In this document: positions 1 to 5,825 of the stretch, piece after piece
Position numbering within the stretch: position 1 is the first letter of the stretch
Layout: every line of letters starts with the position of its first letter
DNA from: Actinomycetales bacterium Ga0077552
GTDB lineage: Bacteria; Actinomycetota; Actinomycetes; Actinomycetales; Microbacteriaceae
Direction: 5' to 3'
Assembly: GCA_001464255.1 (NCBI GenBank)
Contig: LNFD01000381.1
Location: 1 to 9,362, forward strand
Length of the DNA stretch: 9,362 nucleotides
Program-made: the position numbers and the translations under genes
The notes under the pieces: model-generated
What the model was told of the DNA's origin: nothing
Seen by the model: the letters and a program-made list of their open reading frames with translations, nothing else
Database searches by the model: none

Positions 1-674
1 GCGGCCTGCTCGGCGTCGTCCTCGTGCACCGTGAAGCGGTAGCCGACGTTGCGCACCGTGCCGATGAGCGACTCCATGTCGCCGAGCTTGGCGCGCAGGC
101 GCCGCACGTGCACGTCGACCGTGCGGGTGCCGCCGAAGTAGTCGTAACCCCACACCTCGCTCAGCAGCTGCTCGCGCGTGAACACGCGGCTGGGGTGCGT
201 GGCGAAGAACCGCAGCAGCTCGAACTCTTTGAACGTGAGGTCGAGCGTGCGGCCGTGCACCTTCGCCGAGTAGCTGGCCTCGTCGATGACGACACCGGAT
301 GCCCGGATCATGCTCGACCCCTCGTCGCGCGACTGACGGCCCACGGCCAGGCGCAGCCGGGCATCCACCTCGGCGGGCCCCGCGGTCTCGAGCAGCACGT
401 CGTCGATGCCCCACTCCGCGTTGACGGCCGTGAGGCCGCCCTCGGTGAGCACGACGATGATGGGCGAGCCGGCGCCCGTGGTCGTGAGGATCTTGCACAG
501 CGACTTCGCGCTCGCGAGGTCGGCCCGAGCATCCACGATGATGACGTCAGCGGGGGGCGCGCCGACGAGGGCCGCCGGCTCCGCCGGAATACGGCGCACC
601 CGATGGCTGAGCAGCCCTAGCGCGGGGAGAACGTCGGTGTTCACCTGCGAGGTCAGGATCAACAGCTGAGCCAC
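1..674 (-). CDS. glnR: GlnR-like orphan OmpR-family transcriptional regulator (3' end outside window)
   Basis: The first 224 residues are present. A receiver-like domain (about 3-112) is followed by a winged-helix DNA-binding domain (about 125-215) with the OmpR-type signatures DLTFKEFELL, VFTREQLLSEVWGYDYFGG and TVDVHVRRLRAKLG. The receiver is degenerate: the acidic pair near the N-terminus is missing (LTSQVNT instead), only D48 (IIVDARADL) matches the phosphorylation position, and the usual lysine near residue 100 is absent (ETAGPAEV). This pattern, with motifs such as LTEGGL and WGIDDVLL, matches actinobacterial GlnR, a regulator of nitrogen assimilation thought to work without a partner kinase. 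The start is a GTG at 674-672, preceded by GGAGG with a 4-nt spacer; the ATG two bases upstream is out of frame and stops at once. The gene is divergent from the 87-residue membrane protein. It could be another orphan winged-helix regulator, but the receiver fits GlnR best. Confidence 0.85.
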   Translation of the reverse strand, partial: MAQLLILTSQVNTDVLPALGLLSHRVRRIPAEPAALVGAPPADVIIVDARADLASAKSLCKILTTTGAGSPIIVVLTEGGLTAVNAEWGIDDVLLETAGPAEVDARLRLAVGRQSRDEGSSMIRASGVVIDEASYSAKVHGRTLDLTFKEFELLRFFATHPSRVFTREQLLSEVWGYDYFGGTRTVDVHVRRLRAKLGDMESLIGTVRNVGYRFTVHEDDAEQA

Positions 675-697
675 ATGTCCTCCACGGTGTCCCGCTC

Positions 698-703
698 AGT
701 GTA
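698..703 (-). promoter_or_regulatory. Putative -10 element of the glnR-like gene
   Basis: On the minus strand the hexamer reads TACACT, matching the actinobacterial -10 pattern TANNNT. It lies 23 nt upstream of the GTG start, leaving room for a short leader containing the GGAGG ribosome binding site. No clear -35 is visible. It almost abuts the plus-strand -10-like hexamer at 712-717, so the two divergent promoters would share DNA. Confidence 0.45.
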
Positions 704-711
704 CAAGCGCC

Positions 712-717
712 CTAGCA
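712..717 (+). promoter_or_regulatory. Putative leaderless -10 element before the 87-residue membrane protein
   Basis: TAGCAT matches TANNNT and ends 7 nt before the ATG at 725. That spacing would put the transcription start at or next to the start codon, as in leaderless actinobacterial transcripts. The G-run between hexamer and ATG is too close to act as a normal Shine-Dalgarno site. Confidence 0.45.
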
Positions 718-724
718 TGGGGGC

Positions 725-988
725 ATGTCCCGCACCATCGCGACCGCGCTGCCCGTCTGGCTCGCCGTCGCGATCGCGGTGCTCGTCGTGGCGCTCGTGC
801 TGCCCTCGGATCAGTGGTGGGCGGTGCTGCCCGCGATCGCGGGCGGGGCGATGATCATGACCTTCGTCATCCAGGTGAGCCTGCAGTCGAAAGACGGCCT
901 GGTCATGCGGATGCTCGTCACCGTGACGGGCGCCATCCTGCTGCTCATGGCGGCCTCCGTCGCGACGCTGCTCGTGACGACGCTGTAG
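725..988 (+). CDS. Small hypothetical membrane protein (87 aa)
   Basis: I do not recognise a named family. The 87-residue protein has three likely membrane segments (about 10-27, 32-51 and 62-85). A WW pair (31-32) lies at the start of the second segment and a short polar, charged loop (SLQSKDG, about 52-58) precedes the third. No enzymatic motif, cysteine pair or signal cleavage site is visible. The ATG at 725 is preceded by a TANNNT hexamer rather than a well-spaced ribosome binding site, so the message may be leaderless. It is divergent from the glnR-like gene across 50 nt and 36 nt upstream of the 36-residue membrane protein, which appears to have its own promoter. Codon use matches the neighbours, which supports it being a real gene. 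Function unknown. Confidence 0.8.
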   Translation: MSRTIATALPVWLAVAIAVLVVALVLPSDQWWAVLPAIAGGAMIMTFVIQVSLQSKDGLVMRMLVTVTGAILLLMAASVATLLVTTL

Positions 989-1012
989 GCGTTCTCCCCG
1001 CTCGCACCGTCG

Positions 1013-1018
1013 TACACT
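1013..1018 (+). promoter_or_regulatory. Putative leaderless -10 element before the 36-residue membrane protein
   Basis: TACACT matches TANNNT and ends 6 nt before the ATG at 1025, the geometry of a leaderless start. If used, it would be the promoter for the 36-residue protein, the nitrobindin-like gene, ygfZ and the FUSC gene. The same stretch holds GGAG at 1019-1022, but it is only 2 nt from the ATG, too close for a normal ribosome binding site. Confidence 0.45.
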
Positions 1019-1024
1019 GGAGCC

Positions 1025-1135
1025 ATGCTCCTCGCCCTTGAGATCTTCTTCCTCGGTCTGCTGGGTCTGGCGACGCTCTCGATCGGGTTCGTCTCGGTCG
1101 TCGTGCTCGTCAACCTGTACCGCGGCCAGCGCTGA
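1025..1135 (+). CDS. Very small single-span membrane protein (36 aa)
   Basis: This complete ATG-to-TGA frame encodes 36 residues: a short start (MLLALE), one continuous hydrophobic stretch (about 7-30) and a short basic tail ending NLYRGQR. The hydrophobic core followed by a positive C-terminus predicts one transmembrane helix with the tail in the cytoplasm. The frame has strong G/C third-position bias like its neighbours and a TANNNT hexamer 6 nt upstream of the ATG. It ends 14 nt before the GTG of the nitrobindin-like gene, so the two are probably co-transcribed. I recall short membrane proteins of this kind in related actinobacteria but no assigned function. Its size makes it easy for gene callers to miss. 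It might instead act partly as a leader peptide coupling translation to the next gene. Confidence 0.6.
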   Translation: MLLALEIFFLGLLGLATLSIGFVSVVVLVNLYRGQR

Positions 1136-1149
1136 TTCCGCCCGGAGCC

Positions 1150-1746
1150 GTGTTCTCCCTCGACACGAGCCTGCCGGCCGAGCTCGCGCCCCTCGCCTGG
1201 CTCATCGGGGTGTGGGACGGCACGGGCGTCGTGCACTACCAGGACGGCGACCGCACGCGCGAGCACGAGTTCGGCCAGCGCGTGAGCTTCAGCCACGACG
1301 GCCTCAACTACCTCAACTACTCGTCGCACACCTGGCTGCTCGATGAGGCGAACACGCCCCTGAGCGCCGAGGCCGGCTACTGGCGCCTGCACCGGCCCTC
1401 GCAGCCGGGCGACCCCGGCCCGGGCATGCTGCCGGGCGACGGCCCCCGCCCCTTCGCGACCGCGGAGCAGGTCGAGCAGCTGCGCGCGCCGCACGGCGGC
1501 TTCGACGTCGAGGTCGCGCTCATCCACCCCGGCGGCGTGAGCGAGCTGTACCTGGGCCGCGTCGCCGACGCGCGCATCGATCTGCAGACCGACGCCGTCA
1601 TGCGCTCGGCGAGCGCCAAGGAGTACGCGGCCGCGACGCGCATCTACGGCCTCGTCGAGGGCCGCCTGCTGTGGGCGTGGGACATCGCCGCGCTCGGGAA
1701 CGACCTGCGCACCCACGCCTCGGGAACGCTCAACCGCGATGCCTGA
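1150..1746 (+). CDS. Nitrobindin / FABP-like beta-barrel protein
   Basis: The 198-residue protein resembles the mycobacterial Rv0813c / nitrobindin group (FABP-like fold, related to THAP4). The N-terminal signature GVWDGTG at 20-26, followed by a VVHYQDGD strand and E40, is the family's first hairpin. The C-terminus carries LRTHASGTLNR, where H189 sits at the position of the haem-ligand histidine in nitrobindins. Members of that group bind haem, react with nitric oxide and peroxynitrite, and are predicted cytoplasmic. An insertion rich in P and G (about 83-101) is longer than I expect for a minimal nitrobindin. The start is a GTG at 1150 with GGAG only 2 nt upstream, a weak arrangement, so translation may depend on coupling to the 36-residue gene 14 nt upstream. 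Its last 8 nt overlap the start of ygfZ. Family assignment is firm; haem binding is inferred. Confidence 0.85.
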   Translation: MFSLDTSLPAELAPLAWLIGVWDGTGVVHYQDGDRTREHEFGQRVSFSHDGLNYLNYSSHTWLLDEANTPLSAEAGYWRLHRPSQPGDPGPGMLPGDGPRPFATAEQVEQLRAPHGGFDVEVALIHPGGVSELYLGRVADARIDLQTDAVMRSASAKEYAAATRIYGLVEGRLLWAWDIAALGNDLRTHASGTLNRDA

Positions 1747-2876
1747 GCTCTCGCCCCTGCTGGCCCTGCCCGGTGCCGTCGCGATGGCGGGTGCGGGTTC
1801 CGCCGACCCCGTCGCCGACGATGCCGCCGTCGCCTCGGTCGCGGCGCACTACGGCGACCCGGTAGCCGAGCAGCGGATGCTCGCCGCGGGCCGCGCGATC
1901 GTCGACCTCAGCGACCGCGGCGTCATCACCGTCACCGGCCCCGACCGCCTCACCTGGGTCGCTCGCGCCGGGCCAGTCGGCCGAGACCCTGCTCCTCGAC
2001 CCGAACGGGCGGCTCGAGCACAGCATCCGCATCGTCGACGACGGCGTGACCGCCTGGCTGCTCGTCGAAGGGGCGCAGACGGCTGCGCTCGCCGCGTGGC
2101 TCGATCGCATGCGCTTCCTGCTGCGGGTCGAGGTCGCCGACGAGTCGGAGCAGTGGGCGACCCTCGGGCAGCTGCTGCCGACCGGCTCCGCACCGCTCGT
2201 CGAACCCGCCGCGCCGAACGGCGTGCCGCTCGTCTGGCACGACCCCTGGGCGGCGGTGCAGACCGGCGGCTGGCAGTACGCGGCCCACGACGACCACCCC
2301 GGCGCGCAGTTCCCCGCCGTCGAGCTGCTCGTCGAGCGCGCCCGCCTCGCCGAGGTCGCCGCGACCGCTCGCGCGGGTGGCCTGCCCGTCGCTGGCACGC
2401 TCGCGCTCGAGGCCCTGCGCATCGCCGCCTGGCGCCCGCGCTTCGGCGGCGAGGTCGACGACCGCACGATCCCGCACGAGCTCGACTGGCTGCGCTCGGC
2501 CGTGCACCTCAGCAAGGGCTGCTACCGCGGGCAGGAGACGGTGGCGAAGGTGCACAACCTCGGGCACCCGCCGCGCCGGCTCGTCATGCTGCACCTCGAC
2601 GGCTCCGACGCCCTGCTGCCCGGGCACGGCGCGCCCGTGCTGCACGAGGGCGCCCCGGTCGGCACGGTCACCTCGAGCGCGCGGCACCACGAGCTCGGCC
2701 CCATCGCGCTCGCCGTCGTCAAGCGCTCGCTCGACCCCGCCGCGACCCTCGTGGTCGAGGCCGACGGTGTCGCGATCGCCGCCGCGCAGCAGGTCATCGT
2801 GCCGACTGACGCGGGAGCGACCGCGGGGGTGCCGCGCATCCCGCGCCTCGGCGCCGTGCCGCGCTCGCAGGCCTGA
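1739..2876 (+). pseudogene. ygfZ: YgfZ-like folate-binding protein, frameshifted near 1957
   Basis: YgfZ/GcvT-like proteins bind tetrahydrofolate and support Fe-S cluster enzymes. The ATG at 1739, overlapping the nitrobindin-like stop by 8 nt, opens a frame that reads as a normal YgfZ N-terminus through VITVTGPDRLTW (residue 73, codon 1955-1957). From 1959 the homologous sequence continues in another frame (SLAPGQSAETLLLDPNG) to the TGA at 2874-2876. That second part holds the family signature KGCYRGQE (2514-2537), with the conserved lysine and cysteine. The stretch normally found between the two parts (roughly ten residues by recall) is missing, so this looks like a small deletion of 2 modulo 3 bases, for example near 29 nt. 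Read straight through, the first frame gives arginine-rich nonsense to 2809. A shorter product could start at GTG 2046 (276 aa). Either a real inactivation or an assembly error; both halves otherwise look well conserved. Confidence 0.8.
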
Positions 2877-2910
2877 GCAGGTCGCGCTCGTGAGCGGGCA
2901 GGGTGCGTCG

Positions 2911-3990
2911 ATGCGGCGGCTCGAGCGCAGCATCCGGCGCCGATTGGATGCCCGCGCCGCGCTCGACCGCGTCGTCGGCTCGCTGCCCGCTGTGCTGCAG
3001 ATCGTCGTCGCGGCGACCGCGGCGTACCTGCTCGCCCGCGGGCTGCTCGGGCACGAGGTGCCGCTCGTCGCCGTGACGGTGACGATCGTCGCGCTCGGCC
3101 TCGCGCGCGACACCACGCCGCGGCGCGTCGTCGAGATCGTCATCGGCATCAACATCGGCATCATCGTGGCCGCACTGCTCGTGCAGGTGATCGGCCAGGG
3201 CGCGTGGCAGATCGCGGTGATCCTCGCCATCACGCTCGTCGTCGCCCGTGCCGTGTCGCCCTCGGCGCCGTTCGCGATCGCGGCGGGCGTGCAGTCGATG
3301 CTCGTCGCCGTGCTGCCGCCGCCCGACGGCGGGGTCTTCGCGCGCAGCCTCGACGGCCTCATCGGCGGGGCGATGGCGCTGCTCATCACGGCGCTCATCC
3401 CGCGCTTCGACCTCGTGCGGCAGCGCGGCGAGGCCACCGCCCTGTTCTCGCTGCTCGACCAGTCGATCATGGGGCTGCACGAGGCGCTCACGGCGGGCGA
3501 CGCTCCTGCGGCCGAGCTCGCCCTCGCGCGCAGCCGGCGCAGCCAGGCGCTCATCGACGACTGGACTCGCTCGCTCGAGAGCGCCCGCGGCGTCGCGGCC
3601 GTCTCGCCGTGGCTGCGCTCGCGCCGCGCGGGCCTCGCCGAGGAGGTGCGGCTGCTCGCGGTCGCCGACCTCACGACCCGCCACGTGCGCGCGCTCGCCC
3701 GCCGCGTCGAGGTAATCGTGCGCGACGGATCACCCCGGCCAGTGCTCGCCGAGCTCATGGAATCGGCGGCCGAGGTCGTGCGCCTGCTTGGCCGCAGCCG
3801 CGACGACGAGGCCGCGCGCTACGCCGCCCGCGCCGTCGCGGCCGTGCTCGCCGGCCGATGCTCGCCGACGGCCGTCGAGGGCGTCGGCGACCAGGTCGTC
3901 ATCGTGCTGCTGCGCCCGCTCGTCTTCGACGTGCTCGTGCACCTCGGCACTCCCGCCGACGAGGCCCGCGCCCTTCTGCCCCCGCTGTAG
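2911..3990 (+). CDS. FUSC-family integral membrane protein
   Basis: The 359-residue protein has about six membrane segments in its N-terminal half (roughly 26-44, 48-65, 74-94, 100-114, 119-136 and 144-164), followed by a soluble, mostly helical region (about 170-359) rich in Arg, Glu and Ala. This layout matches FUSC/aromatic-acid-exporter-type proteins (fusaric acid resistance family), which are proposed to export aromatic acids or similar compounds; the substrate here cannot be read from sequence. I chose the ATG at 2911 because CAGGG (2899-2903) lies 7 nt upstream. An in-frame GTG at 2890 with a weaker AGG 8 nt upstream would add seven residues and is possible. The gene starts 34 nt after ygfZ and is probably the last of that operon, followed by the inverted repeat at 4070-4129. 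Confidence 0.8.
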   Translation: MRRLERSIRRRLDARAALDRVVGSLPAVLQIVVAATAAYLLARGLLGHEVPLVAVTVTIVALGLARDTTPRRVVEIVIGINIGIIVAALLVQVIGQGAWQIAVILAITLVVARAVSPSAPFAIAAGVQSMLVAVLPPPDGGVFARSLDGLIGGAMALLITALIPRFDLVRQRGEATALFSLLDQSIMGLHEALTAGDAPAAELALARSRRSQALIDDWTRSLESARGVAAVSPWLRSRRAGLAEEVRLLAVADLTTRHVRALARRVEVIVRDGSPRPVLAELMESAAEVVRLLGRSRDDEAARYAARAVAAVLAGRCSPTAVEGVGDQVVIVLLRPLVFDVLVHLGTPADEARALLPPL

Positions 3991-4069
3991 GGCCGTCTGC
4001 CGCGTGCAGCCTGCCGGTCGAGCGTCGTCGTCACCCGGAGATGCGCGGCGGGCCGCCCCGGTCACGCGC

Positions 4070-4129
4070 ACTCCCCAATCCAAGGAGATCGAGGAGCGCG
4101 GTCGCGCAAAGTTCCTTGGATTGGGGAGT
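4070..4129. terminator. Perfect 17-bp inverted repeat between convergent genes; possible two-way terminator
   Basis: The left arm ACTCCCCAATCCAAGGA (4070-4086) is the exact reverse complement of the right arm (4113-4129), with a 26-nt loop. It sits almost midway between the end of the FUSC gene (80 nt away) and the end of the methyltransferase gene (91 nt away), so it could stop transcription from both sides. There is no T-tract on either strand, and the arms are richer in A and T than the surroundings. It could equally be a dispersed palindromic repeat or a protein-binding site. Confidence 0.55.
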
Positions 4130-4159
4130 CTGGCGGAGCGTGCTGGGAAGTGGGGAGAG

Positions 4160-4204
4160 CGAGGCGAGGCGAGGAGAGGCAGGGCAGGGCAGGGCAAGGC
4201 TGGG
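4160..4204 (+). repeat. Purine-rich short tandem repeats with a G-quadruplex-compatible run
   Basis: The tract starts with GCGAG/GAGGC units and passes into GGGCA units. GGG runs at 4182, 4187, 4192 and 4202, separated by loops of 2, 2 and 7 nt, satisfy the usual G3+N1-7 quadruplex pattern, and a fifth GGG run starts at 4211. It lies just beyond the 3' end of the methyltransferase gene, with the G-rich strand being plus. It is low-complexity and may have arisen by slippage; a role in ending or pausing transcription is only a guess. Confidence 0.4.
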
Positions 4205-4219
4205 CCGGCCGGGCCGGTG

Positions 4220-5005
4220 TCAGCGGAGGGGGGCGACCGCCGACCAGGGCACGGTGAGCTCGCCGAGCCGCCAGCGGGTCGGGCCGCCCAGCACGGGCCA
4301 GCCGGCCTCGCGCAGCCCGCGTGCCGCGGCGATGAAGCGCTGGCGGGGCGAGAACGTCGAGAGCGGGGCCTGCCGCGCCCACTGCGCGTCGAGATCGCGC
4401 AGCAGGGCGTGCACCTTCTCGCCCGGCACGTTGCGGTGGATGAGCGCCTTCGGCAGCCGCTCGGCCACGACCGAGGGGCCGCCGAGCTCGTCGAGCGAGG
4501 CGAGGTGCAGGGCGAGCGTGAGCGAGACCGGGCCGTCCGGGTCGAGCGCGACCCAGCTCGCCACGCGGCCCACCTCGCTGCACGTGCCCTCGAGCAGCAG
4601 CCCGCCCGGCTGCAGGCGCGAGCGCAGCAGCGCCCAGGCCGCGGGCACCTCGGCCTCGTCGTACTGCCGCAGCACGTTGGCGGCGCGGATGACGGCGGGC
4701 CGGGCATCCCCGTCGAGCGGCACCTCGAAGCCGCCCTGCCGGAAGCTCAGCCCCTCCCGGGCGAATGGCGCCGCGGCCCGCACCCGTTCCGGATCGATCT
4801 CGATGCCGACGACCCGCGCATCCGGTCGCACGCGGCGCAGCCGCTCCAGCAGCTCGAGCGAGGTCCAGTGCGCGGCGCCGTACCCGAGGTCGACGACGAG
4901 GGGGTCGGATGCGCGGCGCAGGGCGGGGTGGGCGGCGATGAAGCGATCCATGCGTCGCAGACGGTTGACGCCCGTCGTGCCGCGCGTGATGCGCCCCTCT
5001 GCCAT
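4220..5005 (-). CDS. Class I SAM-dependent methyltransferase-like protein
   Basis: The 261-residue protein shows the Rossmann methyltransferase core: motif I VVDLGYGAAHWTS (37-49), an acidic strand end GIEIDPERV (67-75) expected to hold the SAM ribose, and a later strand after LQPGGLLLEGT (131-141). The segment RAANVLRQYDEAEV (107-120) is characteristic of an actinobacterial group whose substrate I do not know. The C-terminal part (about 160-261) is family-specific with no recognised domain. Motif I reads DLGYG rather than the commoner D/E-x-G-x-G, but the glycines needed for the loop are present. The ATG at 5005 is preceded at 6 nt by a -10-like GACAAT on the minus strand and lacks a clear ribosome binding site, suggesting a leaderless message. 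It is divergent from gpmA and ends convergent with the FUSC gene. Target (RNA, protein or small molecule) unknown. Confidence 0.75.
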   Translation of the reverse strand: MAEGRITRGTTGVNRLRRMDRFIAAHPALRRASDPLVVDLGYGAAHWTSLELLERLRRVRPDARVVGIEIDPERVRAAAPFAREGLSFRQGGFEVPLDGDARPAVIRAANVLRQYDEAEVPAAWALLRSRLQPGGLLLEGTCSEVGRVASWVALDPDGPVSLTLALHLASLDELGGPSVVAERLPKALIHRNVPGEKVHALLRDLDAQWARQAPLSTFSPRQRFIAAARGLREAGWPVLGGPTRWRLGELTVPWSAVAPLR

Positions 5006-5011
5006 CTGACC

Positions 5012-5017
5012 ATTGTC
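5012..5017 (-). promoter_or_regulatory. Putative leaderless -10 element of the methyltransferase gene
   Basis: The minus strand reads GACAAT, one base off TANNNT, ending 6 nt before the ATG at 5005. No ribosome binding site is visible between it and the start, consistent with a leaderless message. It lies only 9 nt from the gpmA -10-like hexamer on the other strand. Confidence 0.35.
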
Positions 5018-5026
5018 GGCCCTGGA

Positions 5027-5032
5027 TAGGGT
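5027..5032 (+). promoter_or_regulatory. Putative leaderless -10 element of gpmA
   Basis: TAGGGT matches TANNNT and ends 6 nt before the ATG at 5039. A GGAGG (5033-5037) lies just 1 nt before the ATG, too close for normal Shine-Dalgarno pairing, so a leaderless start explains the layout better. Confidence 0.45.
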
Positions 5033-5038
5033 GGAGGC

Positions 5039-5782
5039 ATGACGCACACCCTGATCCTGCTCCGCCACGGCCACTCCGTCTGGAACGAGAAGAACATCTT
5101 CACGGGCTGGGTCGACGTGGGGCTGACCGAGCAGGGCAAGGCCGAGGCGGCACGCGCCGGCGAGCTCATCAAGGCCTCGGGCCTCGCCCCGCGCGTGCTG
5201 TACACGAGCCTGCTCAAGCGCGCCATCCACACCGCGAACATCGCCCTCGAGGTCGCCGACCTCGACTGGCTTCCGGTCAAGCGCAGCTGGCGCCTCAACG
5301 AGCGCCACTACGGCGCCCTGCAGGGCCTCAACAAGGCCGAGACGCTCGCCGCTCACGGCGAGGAGCTCTTCATGACCTGGCGCCGCAGCTTCGACACCCC
5401 GCCGCCGCCGCTCGACGACGACGCCGAGTTCAGCCAGGTGCACGACCCGCGCTACATCGGTATCGACGGCGAGGTGCCGCGCACCGAGAGCCTCAAGCTC
5501 GTCATCGACCGCATGTTGCCCTACTGGCACAGCGACATCACGCGCGATCTCGCGGCGGGTCAGACGGTGCTCGTGACCGCGCACGGCAACTCGCTGCGGG
5601 CGCTCGTGAAGCACCTCGACGGCATCTCGGACGACGCGATCGCCGAGCTCAACATCCCCACGGGCATCCCGCTCGTCTACGAGCTGGATGACGACTTCAT
5701 GCCCGTCAAGCCGGGCGAGTACCTCGACCCCGAGGCCGCGGCCGCGGGAGCCGCCGCGGTCGCGGCGCCGGGCAAGAAGTAG
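5039..5782 (+). CDS. gpmA: 2,3-bisphosphoglycerate-dependent phosphoglycerate mutase
   Basis: The 247-residue enzyme interconverts 3- and 2-phosphoglycerate in glycolysis and gluconeogenesis in the cytoplasm. It has the histidine-phosphatase RHG motif with the phosphorylated H10, then FTGWVDVGLT (21-30), R61 in the TSLLKRA segment, the catalytic-acid region LNERHYGALQG (86-96, E88), the PPPP segment (121-124) and the second histidine in TAHGNSLRALVKHLDG (180-195, H182). The full length and the alanine-rich tail match actinobacterial Gpm1. The motif after RHG is HSVWN, where most members have ESxWN. Start at ATG 5039. Downstream lie phoU (convergent, 43-nt gap) and senX3-regX3; in Mycobacterium gpm1 also directly precedes senX3-regX3, so the neighbourhood is conserved, with phoU inserted here. 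Confidence 0.96.
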   Translation: MTHTLILLRHGHSVWNEKNIFTGWVDVGLTEQGKAEAARAGELIKASGLAPRVLYTSLLKRAIHTANIALEVADLDWLPVKRSWRLNERHYGALQGLNKAETLAAHGEELFMTWRRSFDTPPPPLDDDAEFSQVHDPRYIGIDGEVPRTESLKLVIDRMLPYWHSDITRDLAAGQTVLVTAHGNSLRALVKHLDGISDDAIAELNIPTGIPLVYELDDDFMPVKPGEYLDPEAAAAGAAAVAAPGKK

Positions 5783-5825
5783 CGCAGACCGCATCGACCG
5801 CGGTGTCATGGATGCTCGCGCGACG

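Noticed and set aside
811..1716. Open minus-strand frame of about 300 codons opposite the small membrane proteins and the nitrobindin-like gene
   Set aside because: Low-complexity translation with no family resemblance; the opposite strand encodes recognisable proteins with proper codon bias.
1739..2809. Programmed ribosomal frameshift as an explanation for the ygfZ break
   Set aside because: There is no slippery heptamer or clear downstream pseudoknot, and residues expected by homology are missing at the junction, which frameshifting would not explain.
1950..3758. Long open frame on the minus strand opposite ygfZ and the FUSC gene
   Set aside because: Its translation is rich in Arg, Ser and Ala with no recognisable domain and no ribosome binding site, while the plus strand carries clear YgfZ and FUSC sequence. 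It is a by-product of high GC content.
4070..4129. Insertion-sequence terminal repeats or a MITE
   Set aside because: The arms enclose only 26 nt, no target-site duplication is visible beside them, and no transposase lies nearby. Kept as an inverted repeat of unknown role.
3204..5009. Long plus-strand frame running through the FUSC gene, the intergenic gap and the methyltransferase gene
   Set aside because: It crosses the inverted repeat and antisense coding sequence and reads as Arg/Pro/Ser-rich nonsense; it overlaps well-supported genes in other frames.
5783..5825. ACCGCGGT palindrome between gpmA and phoU as a terminator
   Set aside because: An 8-base self-complementary word cannot form a hairpin with a loop and is expected by chance at this GC content.
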